Source of the DNA: Vibrio tubiashii ATCC 19109
Lineage (GTDB): Bacteria > Pseudomonadota > Gammaproteobacteria > Enterobacterales > Vibrionaceae
NCBI RefSeq assembly: GCF_000772105.1
Contig: NZ_CP009354.1
Coordinates: 3,038,001-3,102,000 of the forward strand
Reading direction: 5' to 3'
Length of the DNA: 64,000 bases
Shown: positions 40,519 to 58,580 of the stretch, piece by piece
Numbering within the stretch: the stretch's first letter is position 1
Layout: the number at the start of each line of letters is the position of its first letter
The notes under the pieces: model-generated
What the model saw: the letters and a program-made list of their open reading frames with translations, nothing else
What the model was told of the DNA's origin: nothing
Database searches by the model: none
Made by a program: the position numbers and the translations under genes

Positions 40519-40550
40519 AGACATATAGACGTCTAGAAGTGTTGACGTCC
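40519..40550. promoter_or_regulatory. Four tandem MET boxes (MetJ operator) between metJ and metB
   Basis: Four consecutive 8-mers match the consensus AGACGTCT: AGACATAT (40519), AGACGTCT (40527, perfect), AGAAGTGT (40535) and TGACGTCC (40543). MetJ binds two or more adjacent boxes cooperatively. They lie 115 bp before the metB start and 75 bp before metJ, in a position to control both directions. Confidence 0.9.
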
Positions 40551-40664
40551 ACAAAAATGATAAGTAAAGTGGAAAGGTATGGGATTGGAATAACATATAT
40601 CTAACAAGATAAAGGTATAGCGTATTCCCAAATAGAAGTCACTAAAGTTCGAAAGGAAACACTT

Positions 40665-41831
40665 ATGAGCACCCGCAAACCAGCCACAATCGCGGTACGT
40701 ACTGGTATCGAGTCCGACACTCAACATCACGCAGTTGTTCCACCTATTTACCTCTCGACAAATTATGGCTTTCCTGCCTTTGGTGATGTACCAAAGTACG
40801 ATTACACCCGCTCAGGCAACCCAAACCGCGGACTACTCGAAACTGCTCTGTTTGAACTTGAGTCAGGTAAGGGCGCGGTCGTGACCAACTGTGGTACTTC
40901 GGCACTTAATCTATGGGTATCCGCTTTCCTTGGCCCAGATGACCTTATCGTCGCACCGCACGATTGCTACGGTGGTACTTACCGTCTATTCAATACCCGC
41001 GCAAATAAAGGTGATTTCAAAGTTCTATTTGTTGATCAATCTAACGAACAAGCTTTTGCCGAAGCCCTAGCTAAAAAGCCTAAACTGATCCTATTGGAAA
41101 CACCATCTAACCCGCTAGTTCGTGTCGTCGATATCGCGGACGTATGTGAGAAAGCTAAACAAGTTGGCGCTCTAGTGGCTGTCGACAATACCTTTTTGAC
41201 ACCTGTGTTCCAAAAGCCTTTAGACCTTGGCGCCGACTTTGTTATTCACTCGACCACCAAGTATATCAATGGCCACTCTGATGTTATTGGCGGTGTTGTC
41301 ATTACCAAAACCGAAGAACACGCGGAAGAACTAGCTTGGTGGGGTAACTGTATTGGTGCAACAGGCACACCATTTGATAGCTACATGACATTGCGCGGCA
41401 TCCGTACTCTGGGGGCACGTATGAAGGTGCATGAGGAGAGCTCTCGCCAAATTTTAGACTTCTTACAGACCCAAGACTTAGTCGGTAACATCTATCATCC
41501 TAGCCTGCCTGAGCATCCAGGCCATGAGATTGCTAAAAAGCAGCAAACTGGCTTTGGTTCTATGCTCAGCTTCGAATTCGCGGGTAGCTTTGAACAACTT
41601 AAATTCTTTGTTGGTGAACTAGAGCTTTTCTCACTTGCTGAATCTCTCGGCGGTGTAGAGAGCCTAATCTGTCACCCTGCTTCAATGACACATAGGGCAA
41701 TGGGAGAGGAAGCACTTGCAGAGGCTGGTGTTTCCCAACAACTGCTGCGCCTGTCGGTTGGGCTTGAAGATGCAGAAGATTTAATTGCTGACCTTGAACA
41801 AGCTTTCGCAAAAGCTAAGGAAGCCTTCTAA
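40665..41831 (+). CDS. metB: Cystathionine gamma-synthase
   Basis: PLP enzyme that condenses O-succinylhomoserine with cysteine to cystathionine. It has 388 residues; the PLP-binding lysine is in DFVIHSTTKYINGHSDVIGG (the Lys of STTKY). The N-terminal segment YDYTRSGNPNRGLLETALFELE is typical. The GGAAA ribosome binding site precedes the ATG. The last base of its stop is the first base of the metL start (1-nt overlap), so translation is coupled. Confidence 0.96.
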   Translation: MSTRKPATIAVRTGIESDTQHHAVVPPIYLSTNYGFPAFGDVPKYDYTRSGNPNRGLLETALFELESGKGAVVTNCGTSALNLWVSAFLGPDDLIVAPHDCYGGTYRLFNTRANKGDFKVLFVDQSNEQAFAEALAKKPKLILLETPSNPLVRVVDIADVCEKAKQVGALVAVDNTFLTPVFQKPLDLGADFVIHSTTKYINGHSDVIGGVVITKTEEHAEELAWWGNCIGATGTPFDSYMTLRGIRTLGARMKVHEESSRQILDFLQTQDLVGNIYHPSLPEHPGHEIAKKQQTGFGSMLSFEFAGSFEQLKFFVGELELFSLAESLGGVESLICHPASMTHRAMGEEALAEAGVSQQLLRLSVGLEDAEDLIADLEQAFAKAKEAF

Positions 41832-44245
41832 TGTCTACTATTCAACGTCAACTCCATAAGTTTGGTGGTAGCAGCCTTGCCGACCCTGAGTGCTACCGCC
41901 GTGTCGTCGGTATCTTAAAAGAATACTCACAACCAGAAGATCTGATCGTTGTTTCTGCCGCAGGCAAAACCACCAACCGCCTGATTGCATTTCTCGAAGC
42001 CCTCAGCAAAGATGGCCGTATTGCTCACGAAGAACTTCAAGCACTGCGCCAGTTTCAAACCGAGCTGATTGAAACGCTTATTGAAGGAGAAGTAAAACAG
42101 CAGCTACTCGCTACTTTAAATGATGAGTTCAGTACCTTGGGCGAGTTGACTTATCCGCTCAACGAAGCAGAGAAAGCAGCCGTTTTAGGTCATGGCGAAG
42201 TGTGGTCTTCACGCCTATTGGCAGCGCTGCTCAATCAACACTCTCTACCTGCTGTGGCTCAGGATGCTCGCGCATTTTTACGTGCTGAAGCGGGCACTCA
42301 GCCTGAAGTCGACTTTGGTGCTTCTTACCCGCTCACTAAAGAAGTATTAGTGCAACACGCTCATCATAGAGTGGTGATCACTGGCTTTATGGCTCAAGAT
42401 AGCCAAGGGCATACGGTGTTACTAGGGCGTAATGGTTCTGACTATTCAGCAACCGTTATCGGCGCGCTGGCAGAAGCGAAACGCGTAACGATTTGGAGTG
42501 ATGTAGCAGGTGTATACAGCGCGGACCCAAGGTTAGTATCAGATGCCTGTCTTCTACCGTTATTACGCTTAGATGAGGCCAGTGAGCTTGCTAGACTTGC
42601 TGCCCCTGTACTGCATAGCCGTACGTTACAACCCGTCGCTCAAAGTGCGATGGATCTACATCTTCGTTGCAGCTACCAACCAGAATCTGGTTCTACACGC
42701 ATAGAACGTGTGCTTGCCTCTGGTCGCGGTGCAAAAATCATCTCATCACTAGATGAAGTGCTATTAATTCAACTCAATTTCACCTCTGGTCATGATTTCC
42801 AACGAGTCGAAAATGAGGTACTTGCAAGCCTCAAGCGAGCACAGCTTGAACCACTGACTTATGAAGCTCAAGCAGACCAACATTGCTTACGTCTCGCTTA
42901 CACAAGTGAAATAGTGGGCGGCGCTTTAGAGTATCTACAAGATGCGGCAATTGAAGCGGAGATTAAGCTTAAAGAAGGTTATTCGATGGTAGCAGCGGTA
43001 GGAGCTGGCGTAACCAAGAATGCCAACCATTGCTATGGTTTCTACCAGCAACTGAAATCTTCACCTGTCGAGTTTATTTCAGAATCATTGTCCGGGCTTA
43101 GCTTAGTTGCCGTTTTACGCACAACCGATACTAAACCCTTGGTTAAAGCTATTCATAGCCAATTGTTCCAAGCCCAGAAACGTGTCGCTATTGCCCTGTG
43201 TGGTAAAGGCAATATCGGCTCAAGCTGGTTAGAACTGTTCACCGAGCAAAAGAGCGAACTTGAAAAGCGTCATGGTATGAACTTTGAGTTAGTGGCTGTG
43301 ATTGATAGCCAAACTTATTGGTTCGACCCGAAAGGAATTGATGCAAGCCAAGTTGGTGCTCATTTCGATGACGAAGCGATTAGCCACGAAGGAAACGACT
43401 GGATTGAAAAACTCGGTGCTATTCAAGGCTATGATGATCTTGTTGTGTTGGATGTGACTGCCAGTCAAACCTTAGCCCAACGCTACTTAGAAATTGCGGA
43501 GCAAGGCATGCACTTGATCTCGGCAAATAAAGTCGCGGGGTCAGCTTCTAGCCAATACTACCATCAGGTTCAAGACGCCTTCGCAAAGATCAATCGTCAC
43601 TGGCTTTACAACGCTACCGTTGGTGCAGGGCTGCCAATTAACCACACAGTTCGAGACCTACGAGAAAGCGGCGATGACATTATCGCATTATCAGGTATTT
43701 TCTCAGGCACCCTCTCGTGGCTATTCCAGCAATACGATGGCAGCGTTCCTTTTGCTGAGCTGGTAGACCTAGCGTGGCAGCAAGGCTTAACTGAGCCCGA
43801 CCCTCGCAGCGACCTAGACGGTTCAGACGTTATGCGTAAACTCGTCATCCTAGCGCGCGAGTCAGGCCTTACATTGGAACCAGAAGCGGTAAAAGTTGAA
43901 AGTTTGGTACCTACAGAGCTCGCTGAGCTATCCCTAGATGAATTTCTTGATAAGAGTGCGCTATTAAGTGAACTGCTCGCAGAGCGCCTTGAGAAAGCTC
44001 AGCGCGAAGACAAAGTGCTTCGTTATGTCGCAAGATTAGAGAAAAATGGTACTGCAACGGTAGGTGTTGAAGCGCTAAGCAAAGAGCATGCTCTAGCGAA
44101 CTTACTGCCATGTGACAATATATTCGCTATCGAGAGTAAGTGGTATAAAGACAATCCACTTGTTATCAGAGGCCCTGGCGCAGGCAGAGAAGTCACCGCA
44201 GGTGCGATTCAATCTGATTTGAACCTCCTCTCAAGTTTACTCTAA
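41831..44245 (+). CDS. metL: Bifunctional aspartokinase II / homoserine dehydrogenase II
   Basis: The N-terminal aspartokinase (about 1-440) shows KFGGSSLADPECY and the active-site GRNGSDYSATVIGA. An interdomain (ACT-like) region follows, and the C-terminal homoserine dehydrogenase (about 450-804) shows ALCGKGNIGSSWLELF as its Rossmann start and SANKVAGSASSQYYHQV. It makes homoserine for the methionine branch. The 804-residue length is close to the E. coli MetL length. It is co-transcribed with metB. Confidence 0.95.
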   Translation: MSTIQRQLHKFGGSSLADPECYRRVVGILKEYSQPEDLIVVSAAGKTTNRLIAFLEALSKDGRIAHEELQALRQFQTELIETLIEGEVKQQLLATLNDEFSTLGELTYPLNEAEKAAVLGHGEVWSSRLLAALLNQHSLPAVAQDARAFLRAEAGTQPEVDFGASYPLTKEVLVQHAHHRVVITGFMAQDSQGHTVLLGRNGSDYSATVIGALAEAKRVTIWSDVAGVYSADPRLVSDACLLPLLRLDEASELARLAAPVLHSRTLQPVAQSAMDLHLRCSYQPESGSTRIERVLASGRGAKIISSLDEVLLIQLNFTSGHDFQRVENEVLASLKRAQLEPLTYEAQADQHCLRLAYTSEIVGGALEYLQDAAIEAEIKLKEGYSMVAAVGAGVTKNANHCYGFYQQLKSSPVEFISESLSGLSLVAVLRTTDTKPLVKAIHSQLFQAQKRVAIALCGKGNIGSSWLELFTEQKSELEKRHGMNFELVAVIDSQTYWFDPKGIDASQVGAHFDDEAISHEGNDWIEKLGAIQGYDDLVVLDVTASQTLAQRYLEIAEQGMHLISANKVAGSASSQYYHQVQDAFAKINRHWLYNATVGAGLPINHTVRDLRESGDDIIALSGIFSGTLSWLFQQYDGSVPFAELVDLAWQQGLTEPDPRSDLDGSDVMRKLVILARESGLTLEPEAVKVESLVPTELAELSLDEFLDKSALLSELLAERLEKAQREDKVLRYVARLEKNGTATVGVEALSKEHALANLLPCDNIFAIESKWYKDNPLVIRGPGAGREVTAGAIQSDLNLLSSLL

Positions 44246-44250
44246 CTCAC

Positions 44251-44282
44251 AAAGGCGCTGATCTCCTCGGCGCCTTTTTACT
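44251..44282 (+). terminator. Rho-independent terminator of metBL
   Basis: AAAGGCGC / GCGCCTTT stem with an 11-nt loop and a T-tail, 6 nt after the metL stop. Confidence 0.85.
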
Positions 44283-44401
44283 TTATTCTCTTTCAATCCC
44301 ATATCAATTTACTTCAACTAAACTTGAAGCCAGCTCATGATTAAGTTGAAAAATATTCATAATCACATTATTGACATTAAATCGTATTCAATACATTCTG
44401 T

Positions 44402-44425
44402 AGACATATAGACGTCTAAACGTCG
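44402..44425 (+). promoter_or_regulatory. MET boxes before metF
   Basis: AGACATAT (44402), AGACGTCT (44410, perfect) and AAACGTCG (44418) form three adjacent MetJ sites 50-75 bp before the metF start. The first two octamers are identical to the first two boxes upstream of metB. From 44283 to 44401 I see only AT-rich DNA. Confidence 0.88.
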
Positions 44426-44439
44426 ATTTGGAATTTTAG

Positions 44440-45366
<927 letters not shown>

Positions 45367-45417
45367 GTAGTATTCCAAAATGACCAATTACTGCTTGGTC
45401 ATTGTTGTCCCCAGAAA

Positions 45418-45451
45418 GCAAAAAGGCTGAACCAGAGTTCAGCCTTTTTAA
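45418..45451. terminator. Bidirectional terminator between metF and zapB
   Basis: AAAAAGGCTGAAC-CAGA-GTTCAGCCTTTTT, a perfect 13-bp stem with A/T tails on both sides, between convergent metF and zapB. Confidence 0.93.
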
Positions 45452-45464
45452 ATACGAGTAGTGA

Positions 45465-45707
45465 TTACTCTACTTCATCCATTTTACCAAGTAGGTTACG
45501 GATGCGCTCTTGCCAAGCAGAGTGCTCTTGCTGCATTTGCTGAGCTTTTTGTTCTAGCTCTTCACGGTTACTACGTAGTTCGTTTGCTTCAGTCGCTAGC
45601 TTTTCTTTCTCTTCTTTCAGTTCTTCAACTTCCATTTGTAGAAGAGCAATTGTATCTACTGCAGTTTGGATTTTTGCTTCTAGTTGTTCTAATACTTCAA
45701 AAGACAT
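45465..45707 (-). CDS. zapB: Cell division protein ZapB
   Basis: An 80-residue all-coiled-coil protein of the early divisome that links ZapA-FtsZ to MatP. It starts [20 protein letters not shown] and ends [10 protein letters not shown]; heptads run through the whole length, and the Trp in HSAWQERI matches GWQERL of E. coli. Position next to glpX is conserved, although glpF/glpK, present between them in E. coli, are missing here. Confidence 0.93.
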   Translation of the reverse strand: MSFEVLEQLEAKIQTAVDTIALLQMEVEELKEEKEKLATEANELRSNREELEQKAQQMQQEHSAWQERIRNLLGKMDEVE

Positions 45708-46020
45708 CTTAGCCTACCTATCTATTATTCGGAGAAGGTTTTGGTCACCTATGTTCCAAAACCATTTGCAACCATTCTACTCAGCCGAGAGCGGATAAAC
45801 ACGCCCTATATTGTAGTTTTTTTGCCATTCGATTAAAAAAACAGCGTAAATTGACAATGGTCTTACATCCCTCAAGCGAGCGACATCTATTTGTTAATTT
45901 AACCTGTTAGATTGATCCAGTTCAATGCCTGTTCGAGCAAAAAGGCAAACGTTTCCTTTCTGATATGATAAGATCCTGCCGCTTTTGTTTTTCTCTCTTT
46001 CCTAACACTTTGGAGTCTTC
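45708..46020 (+). promoter_or_regulatory. glpX upstream region with a near-perfect PurR-type box
   Basis: No gene in 313 nt. AGGCAAACGTTTCCTT at 45943-45958 matches the PurR consensus ANGCAANCGTTTNCNT at nearly every position. A candidate -10 (TATGAT, about 45963-45968) lies just downstream, so bound repressor would block the promoter. The AT-rich left half (45708-45900) shows nothing else. Confidence 0.6.
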
Positions 46021-47028
46021 ATGAAACGCGATTTAGCAATGTCATTTTCTCGAGTTACCGAGGGTGCAGCTTTAGCAGGTTACAAGTGGCTTGGCCGCGG
46101 CGATAAGAACGCAGCAGATGGCGCTGCGGTTGAGGTCATGCGCAGCTTACTTAATAAAACCGAGATCAGTGGAGAGATCGTGATCGGTGAGGGCGAAATC
46201 GACGATGCGCCAATGCTGTACATTGGTGAGAACGTAGGTACTGGTGGAGATGAGGTAGACATCGCGGTTGATCCTATTGAAGGCACACGTATGACTGCAA
46301 TGGGTCAATCTAATGCTCTAGCAGTACTTGCAGCTGGTGAAAAAGGCAGCTTCCTTAAAGCTCCTGATATGTACATGGAAAAGTTAGTTGTTGGCCCTGG
46401 TGCAAAAGGCTGTATCGACCTCAATAAACCACTCAAAGAGAACCTAGAGAACATCGCGCAAGCGCTGAACAAGACTTTAGATACACTGGTGGTCATTACC
46501 CTTGCAAAGCCTCGTCATGATGCTGTGATCGCAGAAATGCAGGCAATGGGTGTTCGCGTCTTTGCTGTGCCAGATGGCGATGTTGCTGCTTCTATCCTAA
46601 CTTGTATGCCTGATAGCGAAGTGGACGTTATGTACTGTATCGGTGGTGCTCCTGAAGGTGTTGTTTCAGCGGCTGTCATTCGTGCACTGGATGGTGATAT
46701 GCATGGTCAACTACTGCCTCGCCATGAAGTGAAAGGTGATAGTGAAGAAAACCGCATCTATGGCGCTGCAGAACTTAAACGCTGTGAAGAAATGGGCGTA
46801 AAAGCTAATGTCGTACTTAAGATGGAAGATATGGCACGTAGCGATAACGTTGTATTCTCTGCAACAGGCATTACTAAAGGAGACCTACTAGAGGGTATCT
46901 CTCGCCAAGGTAATATCGCTACGACTGAAACTCTGTTAATTCGTGGTCGATGCCGTACTATTCGTCGTATTAAATCGACTCACTACCTAGAGCGTAAAGA
47001 TCCTGAAGTAAGAGATATTATTCTTTAA
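46021..47028 (+). CDS. glpX: Fructose-1,6-bisphosphatase class II (GlpX)
   Basis: Metal-dependent fructose-1,6-bisphosphatase for gluconeogenesis. The 335 residues show GEGEIDDAPMLYIGE (metal-binding acidic residues, about 57-71), DPIEGTRMT (about 87) and GGAPEGVVSAAVIRALDG. In E. coli glpX follows glpFK, while here it stands alone with its own long leader, consistent with uncoupling from glycerol control. Confidence 0.94.
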   Translation: MKRDLAMSFSRVTEGAALAGYKWLGRGDKNAADGAAVEVMRSLLNKTEISGEIVIGEGEIDDAPMLYIGENVGTGGDEVDIAVDPIEGTRMTAMGQSNALAVLAAGEKGSFLKAPDMYMEKLVVGPGAKGCIDLNKPLKENLENIAQALNKTLDTLVVITLAKPRHDAVIAEMQAMGVRVFAVPDGDVAASILTCMPDSEVDVMYCIGGAPEGVVSAAVIRALDGDMHGQLLPRHEVKGDSEENRIYGAAELKRCEEMGVKANVVLKMEDMARSDNVVFSATGITKGDLLEGISRQGNIATTETLLIRGRCRTIRRIKSTHYLERKDPEVRDIIL

Positions 47029-47050
47029 CAGGTGAACATCAAAATCATAG

Positions 47051-47079
47051 AAGGTCAGCAGCTGCTGGCCTTTTTTGTT
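47051..47079 (+). terminator. Rho-independent terminator of glpX
   Basis: AAGGTCAGCAG / CTGCTGGCCTT stem with a minimal loop and TTTTTTG tail, 22 nt after the stop. Confidence 0.9.
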
Positions 47080-47100
47080 TGGTAAAGAAGCAGGAGGTGG

Positions 47101-47369
47101 GAACGGAGTTCGTCCTACGAAGAACTGGAGAACTGGAGAACTGGAGAACTGGAGAACTGGAGAACTGGAGAACTGGAGAACTGGAGAACTGGAGAACTGG
47201 AGAACTGGAGAACTGGAGAACTGGAGGATTGTGTCTTTTAGGGGACGAGTCCTGTCAACGCCTTCTAAACCATCGGCTCTACCAACTTAGTATCAACACT
47301 CACCTCTCGCAGGGCGAAGCCCGCTCCCGTTTTCCCGAAACGAAGTGTTCCATAGGGCGTAGCCCGTTC
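47101..47369. repeat. Octamer-array element, copy 4 (13 x AGAACTGG, with terminal inverted repeats)
   Basis: Thirteen perfect copies of AGAACTGG (47121-47224), the same unit as copy 1. The ends are inverted repeats: gaacggagttcgtccta (47101-47117) against the reverse complement of 47353-47369, 13 of 17 matching. The right end in reverse complement, gaacgggctacgcccta, is identical to the first 17 bases of copy 1. Inside lie GGAC-GA-GTCC (47243-47252), GGGC-GAA-GCCC (47312-47322) and GGGC-GTA-GCCC (47355-47365) hairpins. It begins 21 nt after the glpX terminator. Confidence 0.87.
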
Positions 47370-47387
47370 CACTTTCCACTAAACGCA

Positions 47388-47417
47388 AGAAGCCCGTTGC
47401 GTCAGCAACGGGCTTCT
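47388..47417. terminator. Strong hairpin between glpX element and rrn (distal)
   Basis: AGAAGCCCGTTGC-GTCA-GCAACGGGCTTCT, perfect 13-bp stem. On the minus strand it is followed by TGCGTTT, so it would stop read-through from the rrn operon; the plus-strand tail is AAAAC. Confidence 0.7.
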
Positions 47418-47426
47418 AAAACGACG

Positions 47427-47452
47427 AAAGCCTAGTCGTAAGACTAGGCTTT
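47427..47452 (-). terminator. Second rrn-distal hairpin
   Basis: AAAGCCTAGTC-GTAA-GACTAGGCTTT stem; on the minus strand the tail is CGTCGTTTT. Together with 47388-47417 and 47534-47559 it makes a series of three terminators behind the rRNA operon. Confidence 0.7.
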
Positions 47453-47461
47453 CTAAATAAG

Positions 47462-47510
47462 TGGCTGACGGCCGGGCTTGCGGGCAAGCGGGACTCGTTG
47501 GTCGCAGAGC
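47462..47510 (-). pseudogene. Possible tRNA gene remnant
   Basis: On the minus strand the segment ends GGCCGTCAGCCA with a CCA tail and contains GAGTCCCG, the T-arm-like word also found in the tRNA-Asp at 47568. It is preceded by the same aataagtggc context on the plus strand as that tRNA. No anticodon arm can be drawn. It could be a decayed tRNA after the rrn operon, or coincidence. Confidence 0.3.
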
Positions 47511-47533
47511 AAAATAATCCCGTAGATACAAAA

Positions 47534-47559
47534 AGACCTCAGCATTGCTGCTGAGGTCT
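47534..47559 (-). terminator. Terminator of rrn operon 1 (after tRNA-Asp)
   Basis: AGACCTCAGCA-TTGC-TGCTGAGGTCT perfect stem; on the minus strand followed by TTTTTG. It lies 8 nt after the tRNA-Asp 3' end. Confidence 0.9.
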
Positions 47560-47567
47560 AGAATAAG

Positions 47568-47644
47568 TGGCGGAGCGGACGGGACTCGAACCCGCGACCC
47601 CCGGCGTGACAGGCCGGTATTCTAACCAACTGAACTACCGCTCC
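47568..47644 (-). tRNA. tRNA-Asp (GTC)
   Basis: 77 nt, minus strand, starting GGAGCGGTAGTTCAG and ending with an encoded CCA. The anticodon loop CTGTCAC gives GTC. It is the last gene of rrn operon 1, 30 nt after the 5S gene, as in several vibrio and E. coli rrn operons. Confidence 0.95.
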
Positions 47645-47673
47645 GCACTGGTTAGACTCTAAGTCTAAATTTA

Positions 47674-47793
47674 AAGCCTGGCGATGTCCTACTCTCACAT
47701 GGGGAAGCCCCACACTACCATCGGCGCTAATTCGTTTCACTTCTGAGTTCGGCATGGAATCAGGTGGGTCCAAATCGCTATGGTCGCCAAGCA
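47674..47793 (-). rRNA. rrf: 5S ribosomal RNA (operon 1)
   Basis: About 120 nt. The 5' segment TGCTTGGCGACCATAGC pairs with the 3' segment CGCCAGGC, and the internal CCCACCTGATTCCATGCCGA is the conserved 5S core. The ends are estimated by alignment with E. coli 5S and could shift by 1-2 nt. Confidence 0.95.
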
Positions 47794-47881
47794 AATTCTT
47801 AATTCGGAAAGCTGTTTTAAGTTCTGTAATTACACATTCAAAGTTCTTGCTTTGAGTCCATCAAAACCCTTTGGGTGTTGT

Positions 47882-50771
<2,890 letters not shown>

Positions 50772-51065
50772 ATACAACCCCAAAGGGTCTCTGTTTAAAC
50801 AACCAAAGTTGTCTGCATTTTTATACATGTGCAGACACGATTTTGCCGGACTCAAATATTAAACATCGCAAGGATGTTTCCAAGAACACTTGAATGTGTG
50901 TTGGTACCTAATTCATAGAATTAGGATTTGAGAACTTTTAATTTGAATAACAACGCATCTCAAAGAGATGGGGATTGTTGTTATTCGTCAGCTTTCCAAA
51001 TTGTTAAAGAGCTAGATTTCTTTCGAAACCATTTTTAAGAACACTTACGCAAATGCGCTTAAAGA
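50772..51065 (-). other. rrn operon 1 internal spacer with boxA-like signal
   Basis: 294 nt between tRNA-Ala and 23S. GCTCTTTAACAAT (reverse complement of about 51000-51012) is the antitermination boxA. CCTAATTC-ATA-GAATTAGG (50907-50925) is a hairpin whose counterpart in operon 2 has different bases but the same pairing. A 20-nt stretch near 50857-50876 is missing from operon 2. No gene. Confidence 0.75.
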
Positions 51066-51141
51066 TGGTGGAGCTAAGCAGGATCGAACTGCTGACCTCC
51101 TGCGTGCAAGGCAGGCGCTCTCCCAGCTGAGCTATAGCCCC
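51066..51141 (-). tRNA. tRNA-Ala (TGC)
   Basis: 76 nt with encoded CCA. It begins GGGGCTATAGCTCAGCTGGG; the anticodon loop CTTGCAC gives TGC. It is in the 16S-23S spacer with tRNA-Ile, the classic pair. Confidence 0.96.
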
Positions 51142-51184
51142 ATCAGGTGTTGATACTGTGTGCCAATTCTTCTGGGAGGAAGAT

Positions 51185-51261
51185 TGGTGGGTCTGAGTGG
51201 ACTTGAACCACCGACCTCTCGCTTATCAGGCGAACGCTCTAACCACCTGAGCTACAGACCC
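51185..51261 (-). tRNA. tRNA-Ile (GAT)
   Basis: 77 nt with encoded CCA. It begins GGGTCTGTAGCTCAGGTGG; the anticodon loop CTGATAA gives GAT. It is the first spacer tRNA after the 16S gene of operon 1. Confidence 0.96.
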
Positions 51262-51327
51262 AGTATCGTCTCTTAACGTGTATAAACATATCAATCTGTG
51301 TGAACACTCATCGCAATAATCATCGTA

Positions 51328-52880
<1,553 letters not shown>

Positions 52881-53040
52881 AAGATTTTGTCGGCTCAATG
52901 AATACTGAACATTACATAAGTAATGTTTGAATTGACTGTGCTGAATCCGAAGATTCAATGGTCACTTCGTATCATTGAAACCTAATTTGAAACCGAAGTT
53001 TCTAATTGGATTATCATCAACGAGTGCCCACACAGATTGA

Positions 53041-53127
53041 TAGGTTTATATTGTTAAAGAGCTTTGCTTTCAGTGCCTTAGCACTTAAGCAGGACGCGTA
53101 TAATACGCTATTGACTCGGTAAGTCAA
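53041..53127 (-). promoter_or_regulatory. rrn operon 1 promoter and boxA leader
   Basis: On the minus strand TTGACT (53122-53127) and TATTAT (53100-53105) are 16 bp apart, the short spacing typical of rRNA promoters; a GC-rich CGCGTCC discriminator region follows. GCTCTTTAACAATAT (reverse of 53047-53062) is boxA. The rest of 52881-53229, the leader and the gap to the 5S of operon 2, holds no gene. Confidence 0.85.
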
Positions 53128-53229
53128 CATAAAACTCTAAGAAAACTTAAAGATTTATGGTGACTTGTCTACAAAGCAGACAAAGTCGAACCTTTTGTCT
53201 TCACTTTTTAAAAAAGTGAAAATAAATAG

Positions 53230-53349
53230 GAGCCTGGCGATGTCCTACTCTCACATGGGGAAGCCCCACACTACCATCGGCGCTAATTCGTTTCACTTCT
53301 GAGTTCGGCATGGAATCAGGTGGGTCCAAATCGCTATGGTCGCCAAGCA
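53230..53349 (-). rRNA. rrf: 5S ribosomal RNA (operon 2)
   Basis: Same sequence as the 5S at 47674 over the visible core. It ends operon 2; no tRNA follows it. The next element downstream is the promoter of operon 1, about 100 nt away, with no clear strong terminator between (an AAGTGAAAA/TTTTCACTT-type inverted repeat at about 53201-53221 may serve). Confidence 0.95.
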
Positions 53350-53437
53350 AATTCTTAATTCGGAAAGCTGTTTTAAGTTCTGTAGTTACACATTCAAAGT
53401 TCTTGCTTTGAGTCCATCAAAACCCTTTGGGTGTTGT

Positions 53438-56327
<2,890 letters not shown>

Positions 56328-56604
56328 ATACAACCCCAAAGGGTCTCTGTTTAAACAACCAAAGTTGTCTGCATTTTTATACATGTGCAGACACGATTTT
56401 GCCGGACTCAAATTTCCAAGAACACTTGAATGTGTGTTGGTACCTAAAACATAGTTTTAGGATTTGAGAACTTTTAATTGAATAACAACGCATCTCATAG
56501 AGATGGGGATTGTTGTTATTCGTCAGCTTTCCAAATTGTTAAAGAGCAAATCACCTCAATGAGGTAACCATTTTTAAAAGTACTTAACTAAGTACGCTTA
56601 AAGA
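56328..56604 (-). other. rrn operon 2 internal spacer
   Basis: 277 nt between tRNA-Glu and 23S, largely the same as in operon 1 but lacking a 20-nt segment, and with the hairpin CCTAAAAC-ATA-GTTTTAGG (56443-56461). GCTCTTTAACAATTT boxA is at about 56535-56549. No gene. Confidence 0.75.
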
Positions 56605-56680
56605 TGGTATCCCGTAGGGGAGTCGAACCCCTGTTACCGCCGTGAAAGGGCGGTGTCCTAGGCCTCTAGACGAACGGGAC
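56605..56680 (-). tRNA. tRNA-Glu (TTC)
   Basis: 76 nt with encoded CCA. It begins GTCCCGTTCGTCTAGAGG; the anticodon loop CTTTCAC gives TTC. It is the single spacer tRNA of operon 2. In E. coli, the rrn operon next to murI (rrnB) also carries tRNA-Glu. Confidence 0.96.
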
Positions 56681-56745
56681 ACTAATAAGGGCTCTTAATA
56701 AGACATATCAATCTGTGTGGACACTCATCGTGAGTAATCATCGTA

Positions 56746-58298
<1,553 letters not shown>

Positions 58299-58469
58299 AA
58301 GATTTTGTTCGGCTCAATGAATACTGAACATTACATAAGTAATGTTTGAATTGACTGTGCTGAATCCGAAGATTCAATGGTCACTTCGTATCATTGAAAC
58401 CTAAATTGATACCGAAGTATCTATTTGGATTATCATCAACGAGTGCCCACACAGATTGATAGGTCTATA

Positions 58470-58580
58470 TTTTTAAAGAGCTTTTCCTAACTTCCGTTGC
58501 GCTCAGCACCACGTCGTTAGGGGTGCGTATCTTACGCTTCCCGTTTTGAGAGTCAAGCATTTTTTCAAACTTTCTTTTCT
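58470..58580 (-). promoter_or_regulatory. rrn operon 2 promoter, UP element and boxA-like leader
   Basis: On the minus strand TTGACT (58551-58556) and TAAGAT (58529-58534) are 16 bp apart. Upstream (58557-58580) is an A/T-rich UP-like stretch. AGCTCTTTAAAA (about 58472-58484) resembles boxA but differs from the perfect copy in operon 1. The leader between here and 16S, and the region 58581-58852 upstream, hold no gene; the latter must contain the promoter of the RRM gene. Confidence 0.8.

Noticed and set aside
47075..47435. Two overlapping open frames with NWRTGELE repeats over array 4
   Set aside because: Same artefact of the octamer array in two frames; they run through hairpins and have no coding character beyond the repeat.
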